Of a DNA stretch of 64,000 nt, positions 24,754 through 33,230 are shown in pieces (position 1 is the first letter of the stretch; the number at the start of each line of letters is the position of its first letter). Under the pieces are notes generated by a model that saw only the letters and a list, made by a program, of their open reading frames with translations, had not been told where the DNA came from and made no database searches. The position numbers and the translations under genes were made by a program. Source of the DNA: DASZHJ01 sp035507155 (lineage in GTDB: Bacteria > Pseudomonadota > Alphaproteobacteria > ATCC43930 > CGMCC-115725); NCBI GenBank assembly GCA_035507155.1, contig DATJOK010000105.1, positions 6,363 through 70,362 on the forward strand, read 5' to 3'.

Positions 24754-25785
24754 TCAGCCCCCGTCCTCCTCCTCGAAGCCGGTGAGCGAGAGGGCGCGCG
24801 CCCGGAGGCCGCTCAGATTGGCCTGGCGGATCAGCGCTTCCTCGCGGCCGTGGGTCACCCAGATCTCCGGCGCGCCCACCTCCATCATCGTCTCGGTGAG
24901 TTCGTCCCAATCGGCGTGATCGGAGACCACCAGCGGCAGCTCCACGCCCCATTGCTTGGCGCGCTGGCGCACCCGCATCCAGCCCGAGGCCATCGCCGTC
25001 AGCGGCTCGGGAAAACGCCGCAGCCAGCGATCGTCGAAGCCCGGCGGCGCCAGCACGATCTTGCCGGCGAGCTCCGGCTTCTTGGCGCCGGCGACCGGCC
25101 TGAGCGGCCCCAGCTTCACGCCCAGCCGCTCATAGAGCGCGCAGAGCGGCTCGACCGCGCCATGGGTGTAGAGCGGCTCGTCATAGCCCGCCTCGCGCAG
25201 CAGCGCGATCACCCGCTGGCACTTGCCGAGGGAATAGACGCCGACCACATGGGCGCGCTCGGGAAAGAGCCGCACCGAGCGCAGCAGCCGGCCGATCTCG
25301 TCGCGGTCGGGCGGGTGGCGGAACACCGGCAGCGCGAAGGTCGCCTCGGTGATGAAGATGTCGCATCGCCGCACCTCGAAGCCGGCGCAGGTGGGATCGC
25401 GCCGGCGCTTGTAGTCACCCGACACCACCACGCGGCAACCCTGATATTCCAGCACCACCTGCGCGCTCCCCAGCACATGGCCGGCGGGGATCAGCGTCAG
25501 GCTCACTTCGCCCAGGCGCAGCGTCTCGCCATAGGCAAGCGCCTGGCGCTCGGCGCCGGCCTCGTCGCCGTAGCGCGCCTCCATCAGTGCCAGGGTCTCG
25601 CGGGTTGCCAGCACCCGCTGATGGCCCGGCCGCGCATGGTCGGAATGGCCATGGGTGATCACCGCCCGCGCCACCTTGCGCGTCGGATCGATGAAGAGGT
25701 CCGCCGGCTCGCAGTAGAGGCCGCCCGGCACCGGCTTGATCCAGCTTTCCGGCTTCGCTGACACGGGTGTCGATCTTGCTCCCAA
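24754..25785 (-). CDS. ligase-associated MBL-fold DNA exonuclease
   Basis: 343 residues in the longest form. A beta-CASP-like metallo-beta-lactamase fold with metal motif THGHSDH at 44-50, GHVLGSAQVVLE (about 103-114), VSGDYK with the bridging Asp, and VSDHADWDEL then WVTHGREE in the C-terminal half. This is the Exo member of the Lhr-Core/MPE/Exo/Lig cluster. The start is unclear: TTG 25785 or GTG 25764, both without a strong SD; the conserved fold starts near residue 15. It lies 33 bp behind the MFS gene and 15 bp before lig. Confidence 0.9.
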   Translation of the reverse strand: MGARSTPVSAKPESWIKPVPGGLYCEPADLFIDPTRKVARAVITHGHSDHARPGHQRVLATRETLALMEARYGDEAGAERQALAYGETLRLGEVSLTLIPAGHVLGSAQVVLEYQGCRVVVSGDYKRRRDPTCAGFEVRRCDIFITEATFALPVFRHPPDRDEIGRLLRSVRLFPERAHVVGVYSLGKCQRVIALLREAGYDEPLYTHGAVEPLCALYERLGVKLGPLRPVAGAKKPELAGKIVLAPPGFDDRWLRRFPEPLTAMASGWMRVRQRAKQWGVELPLVVSDHADWDELTETMMEVGAPEIWVTHGREEALIRQANLSGLRARALSLTGFEEEDGG

Positions 25786-25818
25786 GTTCCGAGATGGACG
25801 CGCGGACTCAGGCCTCCA

Positions 25819-27273
25819 TCATATCCCGTCCCCCGGCGCAGCGAGACTGGAGAGCGGTGCTGCCACCTCCTCGAGCGGGCGGCGCTCCGCATCGATCCCG
25901 AGCTTGAGCTCGAAGACGCCGGCGATCGCCATCAGCGCCGCGCCGAGGCCGTAGCCGGCGAAGATCGCCTCCCGCGAGCCCGATTCGATGAGCGCGCCGA
26001 AGAGCCAGGGACCGCCGACGCCGCCGGCGAGCGTGCCGAAAGCGTAGAACACGGCGATGGCAAGCGCCCGCACCTCCAGCGGGAAGCTCTCGCCCACGGT
26101 GAGATAGGCCGAGCTCGCCGCAGCCGAGGCGAAGAAGAACACGATGGTCCAGCCCAGCGTCTGTGTCGCCGCGGTGAGGAGATCGCCGGCGAAGAGCGCG
26201 CCCACGGCGAAGAGCAGCGCCCCCGCCACCAGGTAAGTGCCGCCGATCATCTTGCGGCGCCCCAGCGTGTCGAAGAGGTGGCCGAGCAGCAGCGGCCCGA
26301 GGAAATTCCCGACCGCGAAAGGCAGGATGTAGAGGCCGACATCGCGGCCTGGCACGCCCTGGAAGCGGGTCAGGATCAGCGCATAGGTGAAGAAGATCGC
26401 ATTGTAGCAGAAGGCCTGCGCCGCCATCAGGACGAGGCCGAGCAAGGTGCGGCTCGGATAGCGGCGCAGCAGCACGCCTGCGACCGCCAGCAGCGAGGTC
26501 GGGCCGCCGATGCGCAAGCGGATGTTGAACGGCGCCGGCTCCAGCGCCTTGCCGCTCTCGCGCGCCACCTCCGCCTCGATCCCGTCGACCACCGCCTCGG
26601 CGGCGGGAATTTGGCCGTGGGTCATCAGCCAGCGCGGGCTCTCCGGCAGGAAGCGGCGGAGATAGAGGATGCCGAGCGCGAGCACCGCGCCGATGCCGAA
26701 AGCGAGACGCCAGCCGAGATCCCGCGGCAGCAGCGCCGGATCGAGCAGCAGCAGCGAGCCCGCCGCGCCGGCGGCGGCGCCGACCCAGAAGCTGCCGTTG
26801 ATGGCAAGATCGGTGCGACCGCGGAAACGCGCGGGGATCAGCTCCTGAATCGCCGAATTGATCGCGCTGTACTCGCCGCCGATGCCGGCGCCGGTGAGCG
26901 CGCGGAACACAGCATAGCTCCAGAAATCCCAGGAGAACGCCGTCGCCAGCGCGCAGACGAGATAGACGCCGAGCGTCACGTTGAAGAGCCGCTTGCGGCC
27001 AAGGCGATCGGCGAGCTGACCGAAGATCAGCGCGCCCAGCACCGCGCCGGCCACATAGGCGCTGCCGGCGGCGCCGACCTCGAGGTTGCTGAGATGGAGG
27101 CTCGGGCTCTGCTGCAGTGCCGGCGCGACGGAGCCCGCCAGCGTCACCTCAAGCCCGTCGAGCACCCAGGTGATGCCGAGCGCCACCACCACGCGCCAGT
27201 GGAAGCGCGCCCACGGCAGGCGATCGAGACGGGCCGGAACCGAGGTGGTGGCGACTGCGGCGGAGCCGGTCAC
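25819..27273 (-). CDS. MFS transporter, metabolite:H+ symporter type
   Basis: 484 residues and 12 membrane segments. The loop 2-3 motif is ADRLGRKRLFN (GQLADRLGRKR), and IGGEYSAINSAIQELIPARFRGR in the TM4-5 region is characteristic of the AAHS/sugar-type metabolite:proton symporters, as is RFLPESPRWLMTHGQ after TM6. The likely substrate is a small organic acid or polyol; the protein is not an obvious drug pump. GTG start at 27273. It occupies the first position of the exo-lig operon, an odd place for a nutrient transporter, and is divergent from the helicase. Confidence 0.9.
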   Translation of the reverse strand: MTGSAAVATTSVPARLDRLPWARFHWRVVVALGITWVLDGLEVTLAGSVAPALQQSPSLHLSNLEVGAAGSAYVAGAVLGALIFGQLADRLGRKRLFNVTLGVYLVCALATAFSWDFWSYAVFRALTGAGIGGEYSAINSAIQELIPARFRGRTDLAINGSFWVGAAAGAAGSLLLLDPALLPRDLGWRLAFGIGAVLALGILYLRRFLPESPRWLMTHGQIPAAEAVVDGIEAEVARESGKALEPAPFNIRLRIGGPTSLLAVAGVLLRRYPSRTLLGLVLMAAQAFCYNAIFFTYALILTRFQGVPGRDVGLYILPFAVGNFLGPLLLGHLFDTLGRRKMIGGTYLVAGALLFAVGALFAGDLLTAATQTLGWTIVFFFASAAASSAYLTVGESFPLEVRALAIAVFYAFGTLAGGVGGPWLFGALIESGSREAIFAGYGLGAALMAIAGVFELKLGIDAERRPLEEVAAPLSSLAAPGDGI

Positions 27274-27400
27274 GGGCGCGCGGTCTCGTCGAGGCTGGCC
27301 GGCGATATCTGAGGGGTTGTGCGTGGCATCGGTCCGTTGCGAGATAAGCGCTTGGCAGGCCGGCCAACCGGCCCGCTATCATGACGTTCAAGTGTCAACC

Positions 27401-29884
27401 ATGGTTCCACCGCTGCTCCCCGCGCGCTTCGCCGAATGGTTTGCCCGGCGCGGCTGGACGCCGCACGCCCATCAGCTGGCGCTGCTCGAGACGGCGCGCG
27501 CCGGGCACTCGGCTCTATTGGTCGCCCCCACCGGCGGCGGCAAGACGCTCGCCGGCTTCCTGCCGAGCCTGGTGGAGCTGGCGGAGGCGCCGGCAGCCGG
27601 CCTCCACACCCTTTATATCTCACCGCTGAAGGCGCTCGCGGTCGATATCCACCGCAACCTCGCGCTTCCCATCGCGGAGCTCGATCTGCCGATCCGGCTG
27701 GAGACCCGCACCGGCGACACGCCGCACAAGAAGCGTGAGCGCCAGCGTGCCGATCCGCCCCACATGCTGATGACGACGCCGGAGTCTCTCGCTCTGCTCC
27801 TCTCCTATGAAGAGGCGCCGCAGATCTTCGCCGGGCTCAAGGCGGTGGTCATCGACGAACTGCACGCGCTGGCCGGGACCAAACGCGGCGATCTCCTGGC
27901 GCTCGGGCTGGCGCGGCTGGTGAAGCTGGCGCCGGCGCACCGCCGCATCGGCCTTTCCGCCACCGTCGCCTGGCCCGACGATCTCGCAGCCTATCTCTCC
28001 TATGGCGCCGAGGTCGCGCGCATATCGGGCGGCGGCGGCGCCGAGCCCGAGGTCGGCATTCTCGACACCGGCGAGCCGCTGCCCTGGGCCGGGCACATGG
28101 CGATGCACGCCATCCCCGCAGTCTATGACGCGATCCGGCGGCACCGCACCACCCTCGTCTTCGTCAACACGCGTGCCCAGGCGGAACTCGCCTTCCAGGC
28201 GCTCTGGCGGCTCAACGACGAGAACCTGCCGATCGGGCTCCATCACGGCAGCCTCGCCGCCGAGCAGCGCCGCAAGATCGAAGCGGCGATGGCGGACGGG
28301 AAGCTGCGCGCGGTCGTCGCCACTTCCTCGCTCGACCTCGGCATCGACTGGGGCGATGTGGATCTCGTGGTGCAGCTCGGCGCGCCGAAGGGCGTCTCGC
28401 GCCTGATCCAGCGCATCGGCCGCGCCAACCACCGGCTCACCGAGCCGAGCCGCGCCCTGCTGGTCCCCGGCAACCGCTTCGAGGAGCTGGAGTGCCGCGC
28501 GGCGCTGGCGGCGCTCCGCGCCCATGAGCTCGACGGCGACCGGCCGCGACCCGGCGGACTCGACGTGCTGGCACAGCACGTGATGGGCATGGCCTGCGCC
28601 GCTCCTTTCACTGGCGACGATCTCTTCGCCGAAGTGACGACCGCCGCGGCCTATCGTTCTCTTCCCCGCAAGGAGTTCGACGACGTGCTGCGCTTCGTCG
28701 AGAGCGGTGGCTATGCGCTCCAGGCCTATGATCGCTGGCGGCGATTGTTCCGCGACAGTCTCGGCCGCTACCAGGTGGTGTCGCCGCGAGCCGCGCAGCG
28801 CTATCGCATGAACATCGGCACCATTGTGGAAGCGCCGATGCTCAAGGTGTTGCTGGGCCGAGGCCGCGTGCTGGGCGAGGTTGAGGAGTATTTCGCCCAA
28901 GGCCTCCTCCCCGGCGACACCTTCGTCTTCTCCGGCGAGCTGCTGCGCTTCCATGGGATCCGCGAGACCTTCGTCGAGGCAAGCCGCGCCACCGGCGGTG
29001 GCGAGCCTAAGGTTCCCGCCTATGCCGGCGGCCGGCTTCCGCTCACCACCCATCTCGCTGCGCGGGTGCGGCAGGTCCTCGCTGATCCGCGCGCATGGCG
29101 CGATTTGCCGCCATCCGTGCAGGAGTGGCTCCGGCTGCAACGCTGGCGTTCCGTGCTTCCGGAGCAAGATGAACTCCTGGTTGAGACCTTTCCCCGCGGC
29201 GGCCACGAATACCTCGTTGCCTACTGCTTCGAGGGCCGCAACGCTCACCAGACCCTGGGCATGCTGCTCACCAAGCGCATGGAGCGCGCCGGCTTGAAGC
29301 CGCTGGGCTTCGTTGCAACCGACTACGTGCTGGCGGTCTGGAGCCTGGAGCCGGCACAAGCGATCGATGCGCTCCTCGACGAGGACATGCTCGGCGACGA
29401 TCTCGAAGCGTGGATGGCGGAGTCCTCCATGCTCCGCCGCTCCTTCCGTAACGTTGCCGTGATCGCCGGACTGATCGAGCGCTCGCTTCCCGGCGCCGAC
29501 AAGACGCGGCGGCAAGTGACAGTGAGTTCCGATCTCATCTACGACGTGCTGTGCAAGCACGAGCCCGATCACATCCTGCTGCGTGCCACACGGGCGGATG
29601 CCGCGACCGGCCTCACCGACGTCGCGCGGCTCGGCGAAATGCTGAAGCGGATCAAGGGCCGGATCGTTCATCGCCGGCTCGATCGGGTATCGCCGCTGGC
29701 GGTGCCGGTGCTGCTGGAGATCGGCCGCGAGGACGTTAACGGCAGCGCGCTCGACGCGTTGCTCGACAGCGTGGCCGAAGCGCTCATCGCCGAGGCGACG
29801 GGTGTCGCGCCGACGGCGACGAAATCTTCGTCGCCCGACACCGCGAGACGCAAGAAAACGGTCACGCAGCTGCGGCTACTCTGA
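27401..29884 (+). CDS. Lhr-Core superfamily 2 DNA helicase (ligase-associated)
   Basis: 827 residues from ATG 27401; GTG 27392, three codons upstream, is also possible. Walker A APTGGGKT at 42-49, DELH at 152-155 (motif II), LSATVAWPDD (motif III), RIGRANHR (motif VI), then the winged-helix and Lhr-Core C-terminal domain. This is the ATP-dependent 3'-5' helicase of the Lhr-Core/MPE/Exo/Lig set and lacks the large C-terminal extension of full-length E. coli Lhr. It is divergent from the MFS-exo-lig operon across 127 bp. TTGGCA (27352) and TATCAT (27377) with a 19-nt spacer may be its promoter. Confidence 0.94.
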   Translation: MVPPLLPARFAEWFARRGWTPHAHQLALLETARAGHSALLVAPTGGGKTLAGFLPSLVELAEAPAAGLHTLYISPLKALAVDIHRNLALPIAELDLPIRLETRTGDTPHKKRERQRADPPHMLMTTPESLALLLSYEEAPQIFAGLKAVVIDELHALAGTKRGDLLALGLARLVKLAPAHRRIGLSATVAWPDDLAAYLSYGAEVARISGGGGAEPEVGILDTGEPLPWAGHMAMHAIPAVYDAIRRHRTTLVFVNTRAQAELAFQALWRLNDENLPIGLHHGSLAAEQRRKIEAAMADGKLRAVVATSSLDLGIDWGDVDLVVQLGAPKGVSRLIQRIGRANHRLTEPSRALLVPGNRFEELECRAALAALRAHELDGDRPRPGGLDVLAQHVMGMACAAPFTGDDLFAEVTTAAAYRSLPRKEFDDVLRFVESGGYALQAYDRWRRLFRDSLGRYQVVSPRAAQRYRMNIGTIVEAPMLKVLLGRGRVLGEVEEYFAQGLLPGDTFVFSGELLRFHGIRETFVEASRATGGGEPKVPAYAGGRLPLTTHLAARVRQVLADPRAWRDLPPSVQEWLRLQRWRSVLPEQDELLVETFPRGGHEYLVAYCFEGRNAHQTLGMLLTKRMERAGLKPLGFVATDYVLAVWSLEPAQAIDALLDEDMLGDDLEAWMAESSMLRRSFRNVAVIAGLIERSLPGADKTRRQVTVSSDLIYDVLCKHEPDHILLRATRADAATGLTDVARLGEMLKRIKGRIVHRRLDRVSPLAVPVLLEIGREDVNGSALDALLDSVAEALIAEATGVAPTATKSSSPDTARRKKTVTQLRLL

Positions 29885-30043
29885 ACTCCGGGTAATTGCC
29901 GACACGGCTGCGAAACGATCTTGCGTTTTGCAGCGACGCCTCTCGCGGCAGGCGGCTGGCGCCACTATTTCAGTCGGTAATCAAGGGATGTGGCCCTGAC
30001 GGGGAGCACCCGCGCCGTCCGGCCGCAAGAAAGGGAGCATACG

Positions 30044-30478
30044 ATGGCGAAAACGACAGGCCAGGAGAGTCGAGGCCGACGGTCGAGCACCGGCATGGAG
30101 GGACTTCCGGGGTTGGATCCGACACAGCTGACGGCCAGTTTCGAGCCGCTGTTCCATGCCGGCAATCGCATGCTGGAGACGTGGCGCGTCGTGAGCGAGG
30201 AGCTGATGGAATTCGGCAAGTCGCGCCTCACGCGCAATATCGAGGTTGGTCGCAAGGTGGCTCGCTGCGGCAGCCTCGACGAGGCGATCGAGGCGCAGGC
30301 GGATTACGCGCGCTCGACGATGCAGGACTACATTGCCGAGAGCAGCAAGATCGCCGAGCTCAGCACGCGGGCCCTGTTCGAGAGCCTGTCCGCCTGGCAG
30401 CCGGAGAAGCGGGCCAGCTCGACGAACGGCTCCCCGGCGGAAGAAGCGCATTCGGAAGAGCGCGTCGCCGCCGAATAG
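30044..30478 (+). CDS. phasin family protein
   Basis: 144 residues with a good SD (AGGGAG, 6 nt before ATG 30044). The helical central region LTASFEPLFHAGNRMLETWRVVSEELMEFGKSRL... followed by YARSTMQDYIAESSKIAELSTRALFESL is the phasin_2 pattern: amphipathic helices that coat polyhydroxyalkanoate granules. The N-terminal 30 residues are basic and Ser/Gly rich, and the tail is acidic. No phaC or phaR gene is in the window. The gene separates lhr from pdeM, so it may be an insertion into an ancestral repair operon. Confidence 0.8.
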   Translation: MAKTTGQESRGRRSSTGMEGLPGLDPTQLTASFEPLFHAGNRMLETWRVVSEELMEFGKSRLTRNIEVGRKVARCGSLDEAIEAQADYARSTMQDYIAESSKIAELSTRALFESLSAWQPEKRASSTNGSPAEEAHSEERVAAE

Positions 30479-30562
30479 GCCGACCGGCTTTGCCGCGGCG
30501 GCCACCGCCGCCGCGGCAGTCTGGAGCACGAGACGGAAATGGCGTATGCCTTGGGCGTCGCC

Positions 30563-31252
30563 ATGTCCGAACCCAGCAAGTTGCGCCTCAACGGCGCCGA
30601 TCTCCTCGCCGACGGCAGCGGTGCCCTCTTCTGGCCAGCGATGGAGCTGCTGGCAGTCGCCGATCTCCATCTGGAGAAGGGCAGCAGCTTCGCTCGATCC
30701 GGCAGCCTGCTGCCACCCTACGACAGCCTCGCTACACTGGAACAGCTGCAATCGGCGGTGGACCGCTATCGCCCGCGGCGAATTCTCTGCCTCGGCGACA
30801 GCTTCCATGACGGCGACGGCGCCGACCGGCTCGGCCGCGGGGAGCGCGAGAGACTTGCCGGCCTGATCGCGCGGCACGACTGGCTGTGGATCGCCGGCAA
30901 TCATGATCCTGCGCCCCCGGAGGAAGTGGGCGGCCGAGTGGTCGCCGATGCCTTCGCCTGCGGTCCCCTCACCTTCCGCCACATGGCCAGCCCAGCCGCC
31001 GCCCCCGGCGAGGTGAGCGGCCACTATCACCCTAAAGCCAGCCTGCGGGTGCGCGACCGGCGCCTTACCGGCCGCTGCTTCCTGGCGGATCAGCGGCGCG
31101 TGGTGCTGCCGGCTTTCGGCGCCTACACGGGCGGTCTCGACGTCCGTGCCCCGGCGCTGCGGGAGCTGTTCCCCGACGGCTGCGACATACACTTCATCGG
31201 CCGCTCGCGCGTCGCCGCCCTGCCGCGCGACCGGCTCGGACTCGTGTCCTGA
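30563..31252 (+). CDS. pdeM: ligase-associated endonuclease/phosphoesterase PdeM
   Basis: Metallophosphoesterase of 229 residues from ATG 30563; an in-frame ATG at 30539 also exists, but the sequence from 30563 is what the family normally starts with. Metal motifs are ADLHLEKG at 33-40, LGDSFHD at 77-83, GNHD at 112-115 and GHYHP at 153-157. This is the Mn-dependent MPE nuclease of the Lhr-Core/MPE/Exo/Lig repair set. It probably shares a transcript with the NTF2-like and photolyase genes (22-bp gap, then 4-nt overlap). Confidence 0.91.
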   Translation: MSEPSKLRLNGADLLADGSGALFWPAMELLAVADLHLEKGSSFARSGSLLPPYDSLATLEQLQSAVDRYRPRRILCLGDSFHDGDGADRLGRGERERLAGLIARHDWLWIAGNHDPAPPEEVGGRVVADAFACGPLTFRHMASPAAAPGEVSGHYHPKASLRVRDRRLTGRCFLADQRRVVLPAFGAYTGGLDVRAPALRELFPDGCDIHFIGRSRVAALPRDRLGLVS

Positions 31253-31274
31253 TCTTCAAGAGGAGGATATCGCC

Positions 31275-31739
31275 TTGTCCCTGACGCCGGCCAACGAGAG
31301 TGATGCAGCGCGCGTGCGCCAATGGTTCGAGCGCCTGGCGGAACACGTGCGCGCGGTCGATTTCGAGGGCGCGCGGCCGATCTTCGCCGCCGACATGATC
31401 GCGTTCGGCACCTTCACCGACTTCATGACCGGGCGCGACCAGGCCGAGGCCGTGCAGTGGCGGAACGTCTGGCCGCACATCGACGAGTTCCGCTGGCGAC
31501 CGGACATCCGCGCCATCGTCTCGCCGGATCGGCTCACCGCGATCGGCATGGGGATCTTCGATTCGACCGGCTATGCCGAGGATGGCAAGCCCTACCCGCG
31601 GCCGGGACGCGCCACCGTGGTGTTCGGCCGGCCGTCGACCGGGAGCGACTGGGTCGCGCTCCACACCCATATGTCTTTGTTCCGCGACGTCCCCACCCGC
31701 TCCTTCAAAAGCAAGCCGGAGAAGAAGCGCGGCGCTTGA
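31275..31739 (+). CDS. SnoaL/NTF2-like fold protein with a TTG start
   Basis: 154 residues. AGGAGG at 31261-31266, eight nt before TTG 31275, is an almost perfect ribosome-binding site and decides this rare start. The sequence RVRQWFERLAEHVRAVDFEGARPIFAADMIAFGTF and the central and final beta-strand pattern (ATVVFGR...WVALHTHMSLF) fit the cone-shaped NTF2/SnoaL (DUF4440-like) fold. No catalytic residues can be assigned. Placed between pdeM and photolyase, it overlaps the latter by 4 nt, so it may be coupled with DNA repair, but a role is unknown. Confidence 0.75.
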   Translation: MSLTPANESDAARVRQWFERLAEHVRAVDFEGARPIFAADMIAFGTFTDFMTGRDQAEAVQWRNVWPHIDEFRWRPDIRAIVSPDRLTAIGMGIFDSTGYAEDGKPYPRPGRATVVFGRPSTGSDWVALHTHMSLFRDVPTRSFKSKPEKKRGA

Positions 31740-33139
31740 GCCGCCCTGTGGCGGCGGGCCCCGTCCTCGTCTGGTTCCGGGACGATCTTCGCCTTGCCGA
31801 TCATCCGGCCCTCGCCGCGGCAGCGAAGAGCCGGCGAGCCGTCATCGCCGTCTACATCCTCGACGAGAGCACCGAGCGGCCCCCGGGCGGCGCCGCGCGC
31901 TGGTGGCTCGCCGGCAGCCTGGAGGCGCTGGAGCGGGATCTCGCCCGCCATGGCGTGCCGCTGGTGCTGCGCCGCGGTTCGCCCGAGACCATCATTCCCG
32001 CGCTCGCGCAGGAAGCGGGCGCCAGCGCCGTCCATTGGAACCGCCGCAATCGCGTCGCGGCGGCGGCGCTCGATGACCGCGTCGCAACCGCGCTCCGCCG
32101 CGCCGGCGTCGCCGCGGAAATCGGTCCGGGTGACCTTCTCTTCGACCCCGCGACGCTGCTGAGCGGCAGCGGCGCGCCCTACCGGGTCTTCACGCCGTTC
32201 TGGCGTGCCTGCCAGGCTTCGTCGCCGCCGCCGACGCCCATCGCCGCGCCGCGACGGCTCATCGCGCCCGAGACATCGCCTGAGAGCGAGCGGCTTCAGG
32301 ACTGGGGGCTGCGGCCCGGCCGGCCGGATTGGGCCGGCGGGCTGCGCGCGGCCTGGACGCCCGGCGAGCGTGCCGCCCGCAAGCGACTCCGACGGTTTCT
32401 CGCCACCAGTCTTGCCAGCTACCGGCGCCGCCGCGATCTTCCGGCCGAGCCCGGAACCTCGGGGATTTCGCCCCATCTGCGCTGGGGCGAGATCAGCCTG
32501 CGCCAGGCCTGGCACGCGGCCGAGGAACAGGGCGGCAAGGACGCCGAGAGCTTCCTGCGCGAGCTCGCCTGGCGGGAATTCGCCGCTCATGTGCTCTGGC
32601 GCGAGCCCGATCTCGCCGAGCGCCCGCTCCGGCGGGAATTCTCGGCGATGCCCTGGCGCCACGACGCGGCAGCGCTGCGCGCGTGGGAGCGCGGCCGGAC
32701 TGGCTACCCCCTCGTCGACGCCGGCATGCGCGAGCTATGGGCCACCGGCTACATGCACAACCGCGTCCGGATGGCCGCGGCGAGCTTCCTGGTGAAGCAC
32801 CTGATGCTGCCGTGGCAGGCGGGGGAAGCCTGGTTCTGGGACACGCTGGTGGACGCCGATCCCGCCAGCAATCCTTTCAACTGGCAATGGGTCGCCGGCT
32901 GCGGCGTCGATGCCGCGCCCTATTTCCGGATCTTCAATCCGATCCTCCAGGGCCGAAAGTTCGATCCCGCGGGCGCCTACGTGCGGCGGTGGATTCCGGA
33001 GTTGGCGATGCTTCCGGCGCGGCTGGTCCATACGCCCTGGCAGATACCCGACGCGGCGCCGGATTATCCACCGCCCATCGTCGAGCATGGCGCCGCCCGG
33101 CGGCGCGCGCTTGCCGCCTGGACGGCGATCCGCCGCTGA
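31736..33139 (+). CDS. phrB: deoxyribodipyrimidine photolyase
   Basis: Blue-light-driven repair of cyclobutane pyrimidine dimers. 467 residues from TTG 31736, which overlaps the upstream TGA (TTGA); GTG 31748 is an alternative. The N-terminal antenna domain starts PVLVWFRDDLRLADHPAL. The FAD domain carries LRWGEIS, the WREFAAHVLWREP segment, GYPLVDAGMRELWATGYMHNRVRMAAASFLVKHL and the class I signature DADPASNPFNWQWVAGCGVDAAPYFRIFNP. Its place behind three of the ligase-cluster genes makes a repair island. Confidence 0.95.
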   Translation: MSRPVAAGPVLVWFRDDLRLADHPALAAAAKSRRAVIAVYILDESTERPPGGAARWWLAGSLEALERDLARHGVPLVLRRGSPETIIPALAQEAGASAVHWNRRNRVAAAALDDRVATALRRAGVAAEIGPGDLLFDPATLLSGSGAPYRVFTPFWRACQASSPPPTPIAAPRRLIAPETSPESERLQDWGLRPGRPDWAGGLRAAWTPGERAARKRLRRFLATSLASYRRRRDLPAEPGTSGISPHLRWGEISLRQAWHAAEEQGGKDAESFLRELAWREFAAHVLWREPDLAERPLRREFSAMPWRHDAAALRAWERGRTGYPLVDAGMRELWATGYMHNRVRMAAASFLVKHLMLPWQAGEAWFWDTLVDADPASNPFNWQWVAGCGVDAAPYFRIFNPILQGRKFDPAGAYVRRWIPELAMLPARLVHTPWQIPDAAPDYPPPIVEHGAARRRALAAWTAIRR

Positions 33140-33230
33140 GCCCTCGCAGATTTTTGCGGTGGCCGGAGAGTTATGGCATAAGGCCCTGGCAGAACGCGCC
33201 AATCTTCCCCTGCAAAGGCCCTTCTCGGCG

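Noticed and set aside
27386..27407. Two GTTC half-sites near the lhr start, as a LexA (SOS) box
   Set aside because: Alphaproteobacterial LexA sites are GTTC-N7-GTTC; here the spacing is 14 and the second copy is inside the coding sequence.
27620..29671. Long minus-strand open frame of 683 codons opposite the Lhr helicase
   Set aside because: It is the antisense shadow of a strongly supported helicase; in GC-rich codon-biased DNA such frames stay open. It shows no domain and is rich in Arg, His and Ala.
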